The position numbers were made by a program, and so were the translations under genes. Of a stretch of 64,000 bases of DNA, positions 1-10,479 are shown piece by piece (the stretch's first letter is position 1; each line of letters begins with the position of its first letter). Source of the stretch: Atrina japonica (taxonomy: Eukaryota; Mollusca; Bivalvia; Pterioida; Pinnidae); assembly GCA_030159075.1 (NCBI GenBank), contig BROG01000346.1:506501-570500 (forward strand), read 5' to 3'. The notes below the pieces were generated by a model. The model did not search any database, had not been told where the DNA came from, and saw only the letters and a program-made list of their open reading frames with translations.

Positions 1-840
1 TTCGTTGTCTGAAGCATAAAGATATGTTATGGCATACTCCAGATTACATATATCGTTGGGGATACTTTTAATCTTGTTTTTGGAAATATTAAGATAATGC
101 AGATATTTCAAATGTCCGATCTCGTTTGGTAGATCTTCCAGATCGTTATCCGATAGATCGAGCCAAGTAAGGGTTAGCACTTTATGAATGCTGTCGGGAA
201 TACGAGATATGGAGTTCCCTGAAACGATCAGCTTTTTCAAGGCTGGGGCGACTTTTCCAGCCACATCAGGGAGTTCGGTTAGACGATTATTGCGCAAAAC
301 GATTTCTCCTCCCATTTCGTAGATAGTTTTTTTGACGGAACGTATGACATTGTCCGAACAATCTATGAAGACCAAGGCAGGTGCTTTATTTATTGTTTTT
401 GGCAAAGCCTTGATTTTGTTGTTTCGCGCGTGTAAAGTGGTCAAGGACGGCGCTTTGCTGATTGTACCAGGAATTGATTTAATGGCATTATTAGAGCAAT
501 CTAATTCTTTTAATAGCTTCAGTTTAAATACTGTCGCGGGCAATGCACCCAGAACATTGTTATGCAAATCAACAAATTCCAAAAATTCAAAGTCTGATAT
601 TGTTTTTGGCATTTTCTTCAGGCGGTTGTTTTGGCCCAGGAATTTCACTGACTTTCTTTGTACCTCTTCGTTTTGCCATATCTCCTGTGGAAACGCTTTT
701 AACTGGTTTGTTGCAAAATCAACAATGACTTTCAAATTATCTTCCAAATAGACAAAGTGTTTGCGGACATTGGGCGCTAATGCCTTTATTCTACTTCCGG
801 GTCCGGCTAGCGGGATGACTTCCTCTTTTTCTTTACTCAT
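1..840 (-). CDS. Leucine-rich repeat protein, N-terminal part (runs off left edge)
   Basis: Reading the minus strand from an ATG at 838-840 gives 280 uninterrupted codons to the window edge. The start has a good context (A at -3). Residues 1-40 are a non-repetitive cap without a signal peptide. From about residue 41 to 280 there are roughly ten 22-23-residue leucine-rich repeats of the LxxLxxLDLSxNxLxxLPxxI type, for example LDLSDNDLEDLPNEIG at 227-242. The IP/LP at the end of each repeat is typical of intracellular SHOC2/Scribble/plant-Ras-group-like LRR proteins, which serve as binding scaffolds. Just upstream on this strand, 865-873 reads TTTTTACAG, a plausible splice acceptor, so the ATG probably lies in the second exon after a short 5'UTR piece. 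The partner and the exact family member cannot be told; the C terminus is outside the window. Confidence 0.88.
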   Translation of the reverse strand, partial: MSKEKEEVIPLAGPGSRIKALAPNVRKHFVYLEDNLKVIVDFATNQLKAFPQEIWQNEEVQRKSVKFLGQNNRLKKMPKTISDFEFLEFVDLHNNVLGALPATVFKLKLLKELDCSNNAIKSIPGTISKAPSLTTLHARNNKIKALPKTINKAPALVFIDCSDNVIRSVKKTIYEMGGEIVLRNNRLTELPDVAGKVAPALKKLIVSGNSISRIPDSIHKVLTLTWLDLSDNDLEDLPNEIGHLKYLHYLNISKNKIKSIPNDICNLEYAITYLYASDNE

Positions 841-1921
841 GATTTATTGTGTGTTTCCCGTCATCTGTAAAAACATGAAAATAAATTTACTTTATTTTGT
901 GTTTGCGTGTAAATTTTGAAAGGGCAAAATTTGAAGAATATCTAAGGAATAGATTAGAATGGTCACATGTATAGATTCCGTGACAAAATTACCATAGGTA
1001 TTAACTTGTTAAAACAGGACTTTTCCAACTCTAGGACCCCATTCCCAATGCAAAAACAATACATTTCCCCCAATTTGCAGTCGAAATTTCCCAGTTGAAG
1101 TCAAATAACAATGACCGAAGATATTCGTGTATTTTCAAACAGTTTTTTGTATTGATCGATTTCCAAATTTCAATAAAATGTTGCAATAATTTCAAATTCA
1201 AAAGGTTCAGGCCCCTTTCTCCAAAGGGTGTGAAAAATCCATGTAGGCCTAAAACCTATTGTGTCGTAATGAACAAAACAGTATGTGCAATATGAATGGG
1301 TTATTGAATATGTAGGTCTACCAAGGTAAACTGGCACATGTTTACAAACACAACGAGTCTTAATCAAATCATAATAGGGGTGAAAGACTTGTTTTCGACT
1401 ACCAAGAAATTGCAGCTAACAGTAGTACACGAAGTCATATTTCACCTGTGCATTCCTATTTTTGGAAAAAAGACCATATTGTTGTGGTATTTGACAGAAC
1501 CCGGATGTACCGCTTTACCTTGGTATATCTGTATATGTTGAAATGTTTGTTCTTGGTGCGGAAGGACATAAGCGTAAGTATCTCTATACATGTATATACC
1601 TTCAATATCCTTTTTATATCTATACTTGTATACTTTTCATTGAAACAATGGTCATGATTTACAATAATAATTTAATCACAAAAAATCACAATGACATCAA
1701 CAATTTGTGTATAATGTCATCGTTATAGCGCGTATGAATACATCATATGTATACACAAAAGTAAGTAGTCCCGGACATATATGGTAGATATTGCACCTGT
1801 TCGTTTAATGTTAAATGAATGAAAAACGAAAGTAGGATATATGATAATCTTCAAATATAACATCCCTTAGAGATAGGTTAATGATATTTTTCATTCTGAG
1901 AAAATACATTGTCAATAGCAA
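841..1921. other. AT-rich region upstream of the LRR gene, no gene seen
   Basis: The region should hold the 5'UTR exon(s) and promoter of the minus-strand LRR gene, but I see no clear TATA or initiator element. Short open frames here have no recognisable domain. Confidence 0.5.
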
Positions 1922-1961
1922 TCTCTTACACAGAGTTGTCGGTCCTTTCACTCTCGGTCAA
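1922..1961 (+). repeat. Isolated monomer of the 40-bp satellite
   Basis: One unit beginning CTCTTACACAGAGTTGTCGG matches the monomer of the tandem array at 21604-22086, about 20 kb away, in the same orientation. It has no tandem neighbour here. Confidence 0.85.
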
Positions 1962-2388
1962 CGTTTAAAAACGTTGTCTCAAAACACGTGATCATGTAAC
2001 CAATAGAATGAATATAAAAACCAAATTACTCAGAATAGGAATACTTTTCACCGGAAATATAGTCCCTATATCTATTGTCAATTTTTAAAAAGTATTTTCG
2101 CCAAAATAATGTTTTATTTTTTTGTTTGTCAAAACTAAATGTATATGCAAAATGGCAAACACCCTTTAAAGAACAAAATCTAAAGTACATTTATATTTTA
2201 CAAGAATCTTTCGAGACGTCGACAGTGATTGATCGAATGCGCAAAGTCCCACAACTCTTTAAGAGATTGAGTCAACAGAGGCGAAGCTGAAGTTGACAAT
2301 GCTTTTCAACAGGGATAACAATGTAATGTTCTTTATATTATACCGATTCAGTCACTACTTTCAAGAAGACATTTTTTCAATACAAAAA

Positions 2389-2508
2389 ATCTAAGATACC
2401 AAAGTTTAAATCTTTAGGATGTCCAGGATATAGGAACAAATGTGGTAAACCCTAACCCTAACCCTAACCTCTGGAAATCAATAAGTTGGATCAGGTGTCA
2501 TGGAGGAC
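2389..2508 (-). repeat. Fragment of a retroelement 3' tail with a telomere-like insert
   Basis: The minus strand matches the end of the 3' tail seen at 58440-58680 (blocks corresponding to TCCATGACACCTGATCC, CAGAGG, CCTGGACATCCTAAAG and ACTTTGGTATCTTAG). Where other copies read a short unique stretch, this one has about four CCCTAA units at 2447-2469. Confidence 0.65.
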
Positions 2509-2653
2509 ATATAATCATAAATATTGCAACATCTGAGTCGATATAATTTCAATTTGATCACGCGGCATTCAAACGTTCAGGTGATCTTGATTAAATCTAA
2601 TCAAACTAGGAGGAAACGAACTGCACGTGCATTCATTTCTGTGCAGTGATATA

Positions 2654-2829
2654 CAGTAAAACTTGTATATAATTACCTTAGGGACACAAGAAAACCGGTC
2701 TTTATAGGGAGGGGGTCTTTATATACAGGTTGATTTGTACACAAATGGTACTTTTGGGGACAGCAATAAAAAAGGCTCTGTGACCAGGTAGTCTTTATAC
2801 ACAGGTGGTCGCTAAAGCAGGTTTTACTG
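2654..2829. mobile_element. Short TIR element (MITE), TA target site
   Basis: The 176-bp segment begins CAGTAAAACTTGT and ends ACAGGTTTTACTG, flanked by TA on both sides (2652-2653 and 2830-2831). TA duplication with CAGTAAAAC ends is usual for Tc1/mariner/pogo-type non-autonomous elements. It has no coding capacity. Confidence 0.7.
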
Positions 2830-2831
2830 TA

Positions 2832-4093
2832 ATTTTAATATCATCGTGCTTGGCAATATTATTCTAGCAATATCAAGTCAGTAGAAAATACGCAATGCTA
2901 ATTATCCAATGAAATCGCGAGAAATTATGAAGTGGTATAATATGACAATTTAAGGCAATTAAACATAAAACAAAATAATGGACAAATAAAACATATATAT
3001 GAAATGTGATCAATATTGAAATCTGACACTCAATCTAAATCAAATACTCAGTTACATGAAATGCAAAACATTTCGTTTAAAATTCTATCCGCCATTGTGT
3101 TGGAATGAGGGATATATAAATAAAGAATTAAATTTCCGTGTATAGATATATGTTTGTTTGAATGATTCGTCTCTCTGTGAACATTTTTTTCTGGTATTAT
3201 TGATCAGAGTAAGGTAACACACTATCGTACTTTTAACCCTTTCAACCCTACAGACCACAATAGACTGGTCTAAACAATGAATAGAGCATGCTATTTAAAT
3301 ATTTAGGGATGGCAGGGTTAATGAATGCTTTCCTGTATGTGGTATTTTAAAATTAAACACCGTCACACTCTTCTTCATTACATTTATTTATTCAAAACAT
3401 TTACTAAGCTATTGGAAATTCAATACAATGCTGGCAGGATCGCCATGGAAACCAAATAAACATTATATATCTCATAGTGTCATGTCGAGTACAGACTTTA
3501 TGAAATGTATTTTAAACGTCACTTGAACAATAGGATTCATTTTGGTTATATTTATAGCTTGCCTGGTCAGAAATGCCAAGGAAGTTATTGTTAATAACAG
3601 TTAAATGGTCGTCTGTCCGTTAATTGTGCCATTAAAACATTGGGCAGATTTTAACCAAATTTGGTAGTAAGCATGCATGCTCCTGAATAGTTATTTGAAG
3701 ATTGCAAACGGTATAAGGGGCTACGTATCCACAGGGACTTCAAGAAAAAAAAATACAAACACTGGGTAATCTATAAAAATGCTGCTTTTATAAATTAATC
3801 TTCCGATTTCGTTGACATTTGGTATACATGATTTTTATATCAACGTGAACACAACTGGCAAATGTAAACAAACTTTATTCACAAACGTGCCACTAGGGGA
3901 CGCTTCAAATGGCAAATGGCAAGCCCGGTTTATACAACGGCTTATTGATTGAAATCTAATTTACTTTATGTATCGCAGTATATACGAGAAAGTTGGAATG
4001 AGGACAAGACAACGTCAACATTGATATGACGGGGTAGACTAACGTGCCTCTTATCTAAAGTTGGAGACTTAAAACGTTGGAAACATACATATA
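2832..4093. other. AT-rich intergenic DNA
   Basis: Apart from the small element at 3233-3321 I see no gene or repeat I can name. The piece at 3880-3940 (CCACTAGGGGACGCTTC) weakly resembles 5095-5135. Confidence 0.4.
3233..3321. mobile_element. 89-bp TTAA-ended foldback element, copy 1
   Basis: It starts TTAACCCTTTCAACCCTACAG and ends with the diverged inverse AGGGATGGCAGGGTTAA. A second copy lies at 7253-7342 and shares the inner CCACAATAGACTGGTCTAAA. Confidence 0.65.
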
Positions 4094-4312
4094 GGAGCCC
4101 CCGTGTCGTATAGCATAGTCTCTCACCTCTAAAAGGCGTGGGGTCGAGCCACGCTGGAACCTTTTAAACTGATTTTTGTGAGATCGTTTGTCAGTTTACT
4201 TGCGGAAGATCGGGGACTCTTCCCGGGTACATTGTAACCGGGGTTTCTCCTCCACTATTAAACACTAGTCGCTACCATATAGCTAAAACTGTTCGTGTTT
4301 TACGCCATACTT
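4094..4312 (+). mobile_element. SINE-A copy (tRNA-derived SINE)
   Basis: A degenerate tRNA-like head with a B-box-like GGGTCGAGCC is followed by the family body (CAGTTTACTTGCGGAAG, CCGGGTACATTGTAACCGG, TCCTCCACTATTAA) and tail (CATATAGC..GTTTTACGCC). It meets an inverted copy tail-to-tail at about 4303. Confidence 0.75.
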
Positions 4313-4517
4313 TAAAATTGTTCAGTTAAATAGTTTTAATGGTGGACGAGAGAACCTTGGGAAAAGAAAGCCAGTCTTCCAGAAGTAAACTGGAAAACGT
4401 TGTCACGAAATCAGTTTATGTGTCAGCGGGGCTCAAACTTGAGCTGACCAGGCGTGAGAGACTGGATTGAAGCGCTATGTTCTAACTACATGTACTCGGT
4501 CACGGAGACACCCAGGT
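4303..4517 (-). mobile_element. SINE-A copy, inverted, tail-to-tail with the preceding one
   Basis: The reverse complement starts GTGTCTCCGTGACCGAGTAC (A-box region), has TTTGAGCCCCG (B-box region) and then the family body and tail. With the previous element it forms a roughly 420-bp imperfect palindrome. Confidence 0.72.
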
Positions 4518-5157
4518 CTGACGAAGTTGTAAATATAAATATAAGTTAATACCTCATGGAAATACTTAAATGTGCATCAAATTGCATTTGTTCTCCTAAA
4601 AATGTCTTCTGGGATTTTTTTTTTTTTTTTTGTCTTTTTATGTTGTTTTTTTTTTCCTGATAGAGGTGATTTAGGGTGGACGCTATTCATATAGAAACTG
4701 GAATAGCCTTATCGGAAAACTAATAACTCCAGTATCATAGACGCTACAGTACGGCGTATGCATATCGCAGTCGGCTGTAAATAAAAACTATTAAACGACT
4801 GGAAATCTTTTGAATAATATTAATGATATTTTTAATATTGATAATGTTCATGATAGCATGCCATACAATATAACAATAATTAAAACTGAGCAAGGTTAGA
4901 CAGATTTAAGCCGGAAACTTAATACGATGAATGTTTGGTGTATTGACGGGGTCATTCCGTTAACTCATTACTATACTATACTAAATCTTTTAAATACCCT
5001 TCCATTGCCGACATTTCTATCCGAACCACCACAATTATAACGTATAAATTGCACTTGAAATACGATAAAAAGTTTAACGTTTTATTAATACGTGCAACCC
5101 AGGGGCGCTTCGAATGACATAGGGTATGATACTATGACACGTGACTTATAAACTGAA

Positions 5158-5336
5158 AGGGGGTCTCCGTGCCCGAGTGTTTAGAGCACCGCATTTTAAA
5201 CCAAGAAGTCTGTCACTTTCTGTCGGCACAGGTTCGAGCCCTGCTGGAACCTAAGCTGATTTTTGTGAGAAAAATTTCCAGTTTACTTGCGGAAGGCCGT
5301 CGGTCTCTTCCTAGATACATCGTAACCGGGTTCTCA
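5158..5336 (+). mobile_element. SINE-A copy with well-preserved tRNA head, 3' end lost
   Basis: The head has an A-box-like TGCCCGAGTGTTTAGAGCA and a perfect B-box-like GGTTCGAGCCC. The body follows as far as CATCGTAACCGGGTTCTC, where it runs straight into the ~70-bp satellite. It is not a functional tRNA gene. Confidence 0.78.
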
Positions 5337-6470
5337 CTGTAACGCCTGACTAATCAGACCACTTTGAGTCAGTCACATCAGTCAGGTGGTCTTAATACCA
5401 AGGTTCCAATGTAACGTCTTACTAATCAGACCACTTTGAGTCAGTCAGTTATGTGGTCTTAATAGCGAGGTTCCACTGTAGCGCCTAACTAATCAGACCA
5501 CTTTGAGTCAGTCAGTCAGTCAGGTGGTCTTAATACCAAGGTTCCACTGTAACGTCTTACTAATCAGACCACTTTGAGTCAGTCAGTTATGTGGTCTTAA
5601 TATCGAGGTTCCACTGTAGCGCCTAACCCACTGTAGCAGCCTAACTTAATCAAGTTCCTCACTTTTAAGTCACTTTGAGTCAGTCAGTTATGTGGTCTTA
5701 ATATACCAAGGCCTAACTAATCCACTGTAACGTCAGGTACTAATCAGACCACTTTGAGACCACTTTGAGTCAGTCAGTTATGTGGTCTTAATATCGAGGT
5801 TCCACTGTAACTGTAGCGCAGTCAGTTATGTGGTCTTAACTAAGGTTCAGACCACTTTGAGTCACTTTTAGTCAGTTATGTGGTCTTAATATCACTGTAA
5901 CCTTACTGTAGCGTCCTAACTTAAATCAGGTTCCACTGTAGCGCCTAACTAATCAGACCACTTTTAGTCAGCAGTCAGGTGGTCTTAATACCAAGGTTCC
6001 ACTGTAGCGCCTAACTAATCAGACCACTTTGAGTCAGTCAGTTATGTGGTCTTAATACCAAGGTTCCACTGTAACGCTTAACTAATCAGACCACTTTTAG
6101 TCAGTCAGTTATGTGGTCTTAATACCAAGGTTCCACTGTAACGCTTAACTAATCAGACCACTTTGAGTCAGTTGGTCAGTCAGGTTCCACTGTGGTCTTA
6201 CTTAATACCAAGGTTCAGTCAGTTATGTGGTCTTAACTGTAACACTTAACTAATCAGACCACTTTTAGTCAGCAGTCAGTTAATGTGGTTCCACTTAATA
6301 CCACTTTGGTTCCACTGTAATACCAAGGTTCCACTTAAACTTAATCAGACCACTTTTAGTCAGTCAGGTCAGTCACTAATCAGACCACTTTTAGTCAGCA
6401 GTCAGGTGGTCATAATAGGCGAGGTAACGTCTTACTAATCCACTTTAGTCAGTTGGAGTGGTCTTAAGAA
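5337..6470. repeat. ~70-bp degenerate satellite array
   Basis: Units of 67-72 bp (phases at 5351, 5423, 5490, 5561) contain CTAATCAGACCACTTTGAGT and GTGGTCTTAATACCAAGG, then TTCCACTGTA. AGACCAC and GTGGTCT form a 7-bp inverted pair inside each unit. From about 5630 on, the order becomes scrambled into short fragments of the unit. The inverse of the unit end, TACAGTGGAACC, resembles a TA-flanked transposon terminus, so the array may have grown from a MITE end. Confidence 0.85.
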
Positions 6471-6808
6471 ATAATTCGCCTATACTCAACCCGTCACACT
6501 ACATATAACGTTTAACTAATCAGATTAAATGTGAAGTTATGTGGTATTATTGCAATGTTTTAGCGCCTAACTTCAGAATTTGATTTAAAAAGTCAAACTG
6601 TAAAACTAATGACCACTTTTAGTCAATTGTTATGTGTCAAGGTTTCAAACTTAAACGAGTCAGTCAGTCATATGTCATCCAATAGGAGGTTCCACTAACA
6701 GTTGGCATAGAGCGTATAAAATAATAGAAACAGATTAAATAACTGTGTATTATTGCAATGCATTAATTTTTTAAAAACAATAAATATCAAATTGTCTAAA
6801 CTTATATG

Positions 6809-6868
6809 TCATATATATATATATAGCCAAATATAGAGAAACATATATATACTAGCATATCACAATAG

Positions 6869-6911
<43 letters not shown>
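6809..6911. repeat. (AT)n microsatellite
   Basis: Two AT runs are separated by a short unique spacer; the longer run is at 6873-6911. Confidence 0.9.
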
Positions 6912-6914
<3 letters not shown>

Positions 6915-7252
6915 GCAATAATATCACTACAACATTGAACATTTACTATGGACCATGGATCACAAATGATACTATCTGCGTAAATATATCTGCGTAAATA
7001 AACCATACACAAAGCACAAATTCAGAAATAACAAGGCACCTACAAACCCACGGGTGGTGCCGTAGGTTGAGATTTCGAACCCCAGCCAGGGTTTAGTGAG
7101 CTTGTAAGTGCCATGTTATTTCTGTATTTGTGTTTAATAAATGCATATGCAATGGCTATAACTGCTAATAAAGTAATGACACCCATAGAGCCTAAATAGT
7201 TCCTACTTAATTAGGAAACCTAAAAATGTGGACAACAACCGGTCAGATTCGT

Positions 7253-7342
7253 TTAACCCTTTCAACCCTACAGGCCACAATAGACTGGTCTAAACAATGG
7301 AATACAGTATTCCATTTAGATATTAAGGGGTGAAAGGGTTAA
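7253..7342. mobile_element. 90-bp TTAA-ended foldback element, copy 2
   Basis: Begins TTAACCCTTTCAACCCTACA and ends GGGGTGAAAGGGTTAA, a better preserved palindromic end pair than the copy at 3233. Confidence 0.72.
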
Positions 7343-7351
7343 GTTCAGACG

Positions 7352-7566
7352 TATCGACTCCGCGGCCAAGCGATTAGAGCATCGCGCTTTAAATGACAAC
7401 GACTACATTTAGTCAGGCATTCATGCTCCCTGTAACCCTCCTCGTCTAATTGTGTGGGGAAGTTTTATTAATTAATCAGTCTATCCGAAGATGAACCGGG
7501 CGGTTTTTGTAAGGGAACATTGTAGCCAGGGTTTTTCCAGCCACCGTTTAATTCTTACCGCTGTCG
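7352..7566 (+). mobile_element. SINE-A copy, degenerate
   Basis: The head CCGCGGCCAAGCGATTAGAG resembles the A-box region. Body fragments ACATTGTAGCCAGGGTTTTT and CCAGCCACCGTTTAATTC match the family. The tail is lost. Confidence 0.55.
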
Positions 7567-7984
7567 TGTTATTTGTTTGTTTGGGTTTTTTTTTTGTACA
7601 TCTCGTCAACATTTTTTCACTTCAGTGAAAATATCACCAGCTCTAGGTATACCGCTACATATTTTGGCCTGTGCTATTGACTGGCGCCAATGCATTGAGG
7701 GTTCTTTTTCGTGCGTCACGCTTTCCAATGGGCATCTTGTTTTGGTCGGGGAAGGAAGTTAACGGTCACTTCCATTTTAAAACTTTTTTGTATGACCGGG
7801 TATCGACCCCGTGACCTACCCCCACCCCCGCGCTTCCGAGTCGAATGTTCTACCACCACTAGATCACCACAAAGGTAACTTTAAAACAGATGAGTACCAC
7901 TTGAATTAGTCCTATCATTTTGGGGTTTATTACCAGAGAGCTCTTAGCTAGAATATGATCAATTAACAGTTTCTTTATACATCA

Positions 7985-8391
7985 GGGATCGAAGTCACCA
8001 AATTTACTCAGTACTCAAGCTCAACTAACTTTTAGCGATTTTAAGGTAAAAACATGCAAACTTTATTCTGTAATTGGACATGTTTGTATATTGATGGCAT
8101 ACAATTGTAAGTAATGATAAAAAGAATTGCCCATTTGAAGAAGAAAGCTTCAGAAATATTAAAAAAATGTTTGAGTATGTACTCAAATCTTGAGTACTGT
8201 ACTCAACGTATTTATTCGTTTTTTAAAGGAAAATCATAAGTGTGACGCAAAAATATATATGTAAATGATTAAAAATAATAATATGTTTCCTAATACCTAA
8301 AATCCAAAAGTTTTATAAACAATTTTATAGTCAAAATAATGAAATAAAAGTTGAGCTCTTGTACTGAGTAAATTTGGTGACTTCGGGGCCC
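7985..8391. mobile_element. 407-bp TIR element, copy 1
   Basis: The left end GAAGTCACCAAATTTACTCA is repeated inverted at the right end (TGAGTAAATTTGGTGACTTC) with about 35 bp of matching arm. The interior is AT-rich with no coding capacity. The interior and right end match 10021-10376. Confidence 0.78.
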
Positions 8392-9011
8392 AGATATGTT
8401 ACGCTAGATCGATTATAGCCTTTACATTTCTCATACATGTAAAATTCTTTTGGGAGTAATTTGTTCCGTAAATGTGTGTCAAAATTCAAATTTGACTACA
8501 AGTATTTAAAACCAGTAATGTTCAAAATGAATAACTTTAGAAACTTGAAATCAAAGAACTTGATTGACGTTTAAAATGGGACATAGATCTTGGTCACGTG
8601 CTTGTTTTGTTAAAATCGATTGAAAAAATGTTAATTAAATACACATCCTGTTACAGGAATGTAAACGGAAATAAGACAGCAAAAAGTACATAAAAATAAA
8701 CAAATCGATAAACAAATAGAGAAATAAATAAAATGAAGGAGAAAAGTAATGAATAAAATTATATAAATCGAAAATAAAGCAATTAAACGGATGGTGAAAT
8801 AGATATGAAAAAGGTGAAATAGATATCGAAAAAGTGAAATAGATTTTATCGGATTAAACAAAAAGATAATTTGACTGTAAACAAATAATTAAAAAAAAAA
8901 AACGAATCGATAAAATGTTGTAAATAAAGTAGTGGTAATTCAATTCTTTATACATTGTAATGATTAAGGAATACCTTTTAACATCTAAAGTGTTATTTAC
9001 TTAAAGTTAAC

Positions 9012-9232
9012 ACCATGAAGTCTCTATAACGTCCGGTCATCGCAGGTTCGAGACCCGCTGGAACCTGAGCTGACTTTTTGAGAAAGTTTACCAGTTTAGT
9101 TGCGGATGGCCGATGGTTTCCTCCCCCCGGGTACACTCTAACCGGCTTCTCTCTTCCACCATTAAAAACTGGTGGCCACCAATGTCATATAATTGAAAAA
9201 CAATTGTTGAGTCTGGCGTAAAACAACATATA
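9012..9232 (+). mobile_element. SINE-A copy
   Basis: The B box GGTTCGAGACC, body (GAACCTGAGCTGA, CCGGGTACACTCTAACCGG) and complete tail ATTGTTGAGTCTGGCGTAAA are present. The A-box end is eroded. Confidence 0.78.
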
Positions 9233-9375
9233 AAATCAAAAACTTAAAGTAAAATAGCATAAGCCTGAGTACACCTTGTACTGAAAACCAGCTGTCAAAT
9301 GATCAAAGCACCATCTCTCATCTTTATCTATTCAGTTGAACGATCGGAAATGATTCCGTTAGGGTAGGGTTCATC

Positions 9376-9482
9376 GTCGTAAAACCACGGTCCGGAATCG
9401 CTATGCTCTTTCCTCTTACCACGATCCGGAATGGCTATGCTCTTCCCTAAGAAAGAGGAAATCCGGACCGTGGTTTTACGAC
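9376..9482. repeat. Perfect 21-bp inverted repeat, 107 bp overall
   Basis: Arms at 9376-9396 and 9462-9482 (GTCGTAAAACCACGGTCCGG and its inverse, one base longer each) are identical. The loop repeats CCGGAATCGCTATGCTCTT as CCGGAATGGCTATGCTCTT. A diverged half copy is inverted at 46503-46551. Confidence 0.75.
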
Positions 9483-10020
9483 AACGGGTAGGGTTGGTCG
9501 TTCGTAATGTTGGCATATTGTCATTCTTTGTGAAAAGATTTCCGCGTTTAGGCCAACATAAATTAAACTACATGTATATGTGTTTCCGATTACCTGACCC
9601 CCCCCCCCCCTCATTTTCGGCCGCGATCTCCAACATTTTAGCTCTGAATGGGTCCTTACGATGTTTAATTTCAATGAAACATTCAAATGCAGCTGTATTA
9701 AGGTTTAATAGTGAGTACTTGCTGTTAAATGAACAAATACAGAGTAGATAAATTTCCATTTTGGCCATTTATCATTTTTCGAAAAAGACCGGGTAATATT
9801 TTTTTTCAAAATAAAATGTTTTTCCTACCTAACTAGCACATGTAACACACTAAATTCTGTATGACTGTCTCATTTCCCAGATGATTTTTGATACAGTCGT
9901 ATTCTGACTGAAAAGGAAACGTTATCATATTTCATCAACCACATATAAAATTGGATCAAACTCATGATCTCCTTGTAAAACATGAAAAAATAGGTTGAGT
10001 ACGGTAGTCAAAATTTTATA

Positions 10021-10376
<356 letters not shown>

Positions 10377-10397
10377 ATTGATCTTAGCTTTGCTTTA

Positions 10398-10470
10398 GGC
10401 CGACATTCTGCCCCGACCCGATTATACCAAAACAAAGTAACTAAAAATCGGGACAGAATTATAAGCTTTG
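10398..10470. repeat. Short palindromic element, GGCCGA..ATTCTG type
   Basis: The left arm TAGGCCGACATTCTGCCCCG is mirrored by CGGGACAGAATTATAA on the right. Related short elements lie at 27453-27530 and 45429-45510. Confidence 0.5.
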
Positions 10471-10479
10471 CTTTAGCCA

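Noticed and set aside
5337..6470. Possible CRISPR-like array
   Set aside because: The repeats are continuous degenerate satellite units without unique spacers or cas genes, in eukaryotic DNA.
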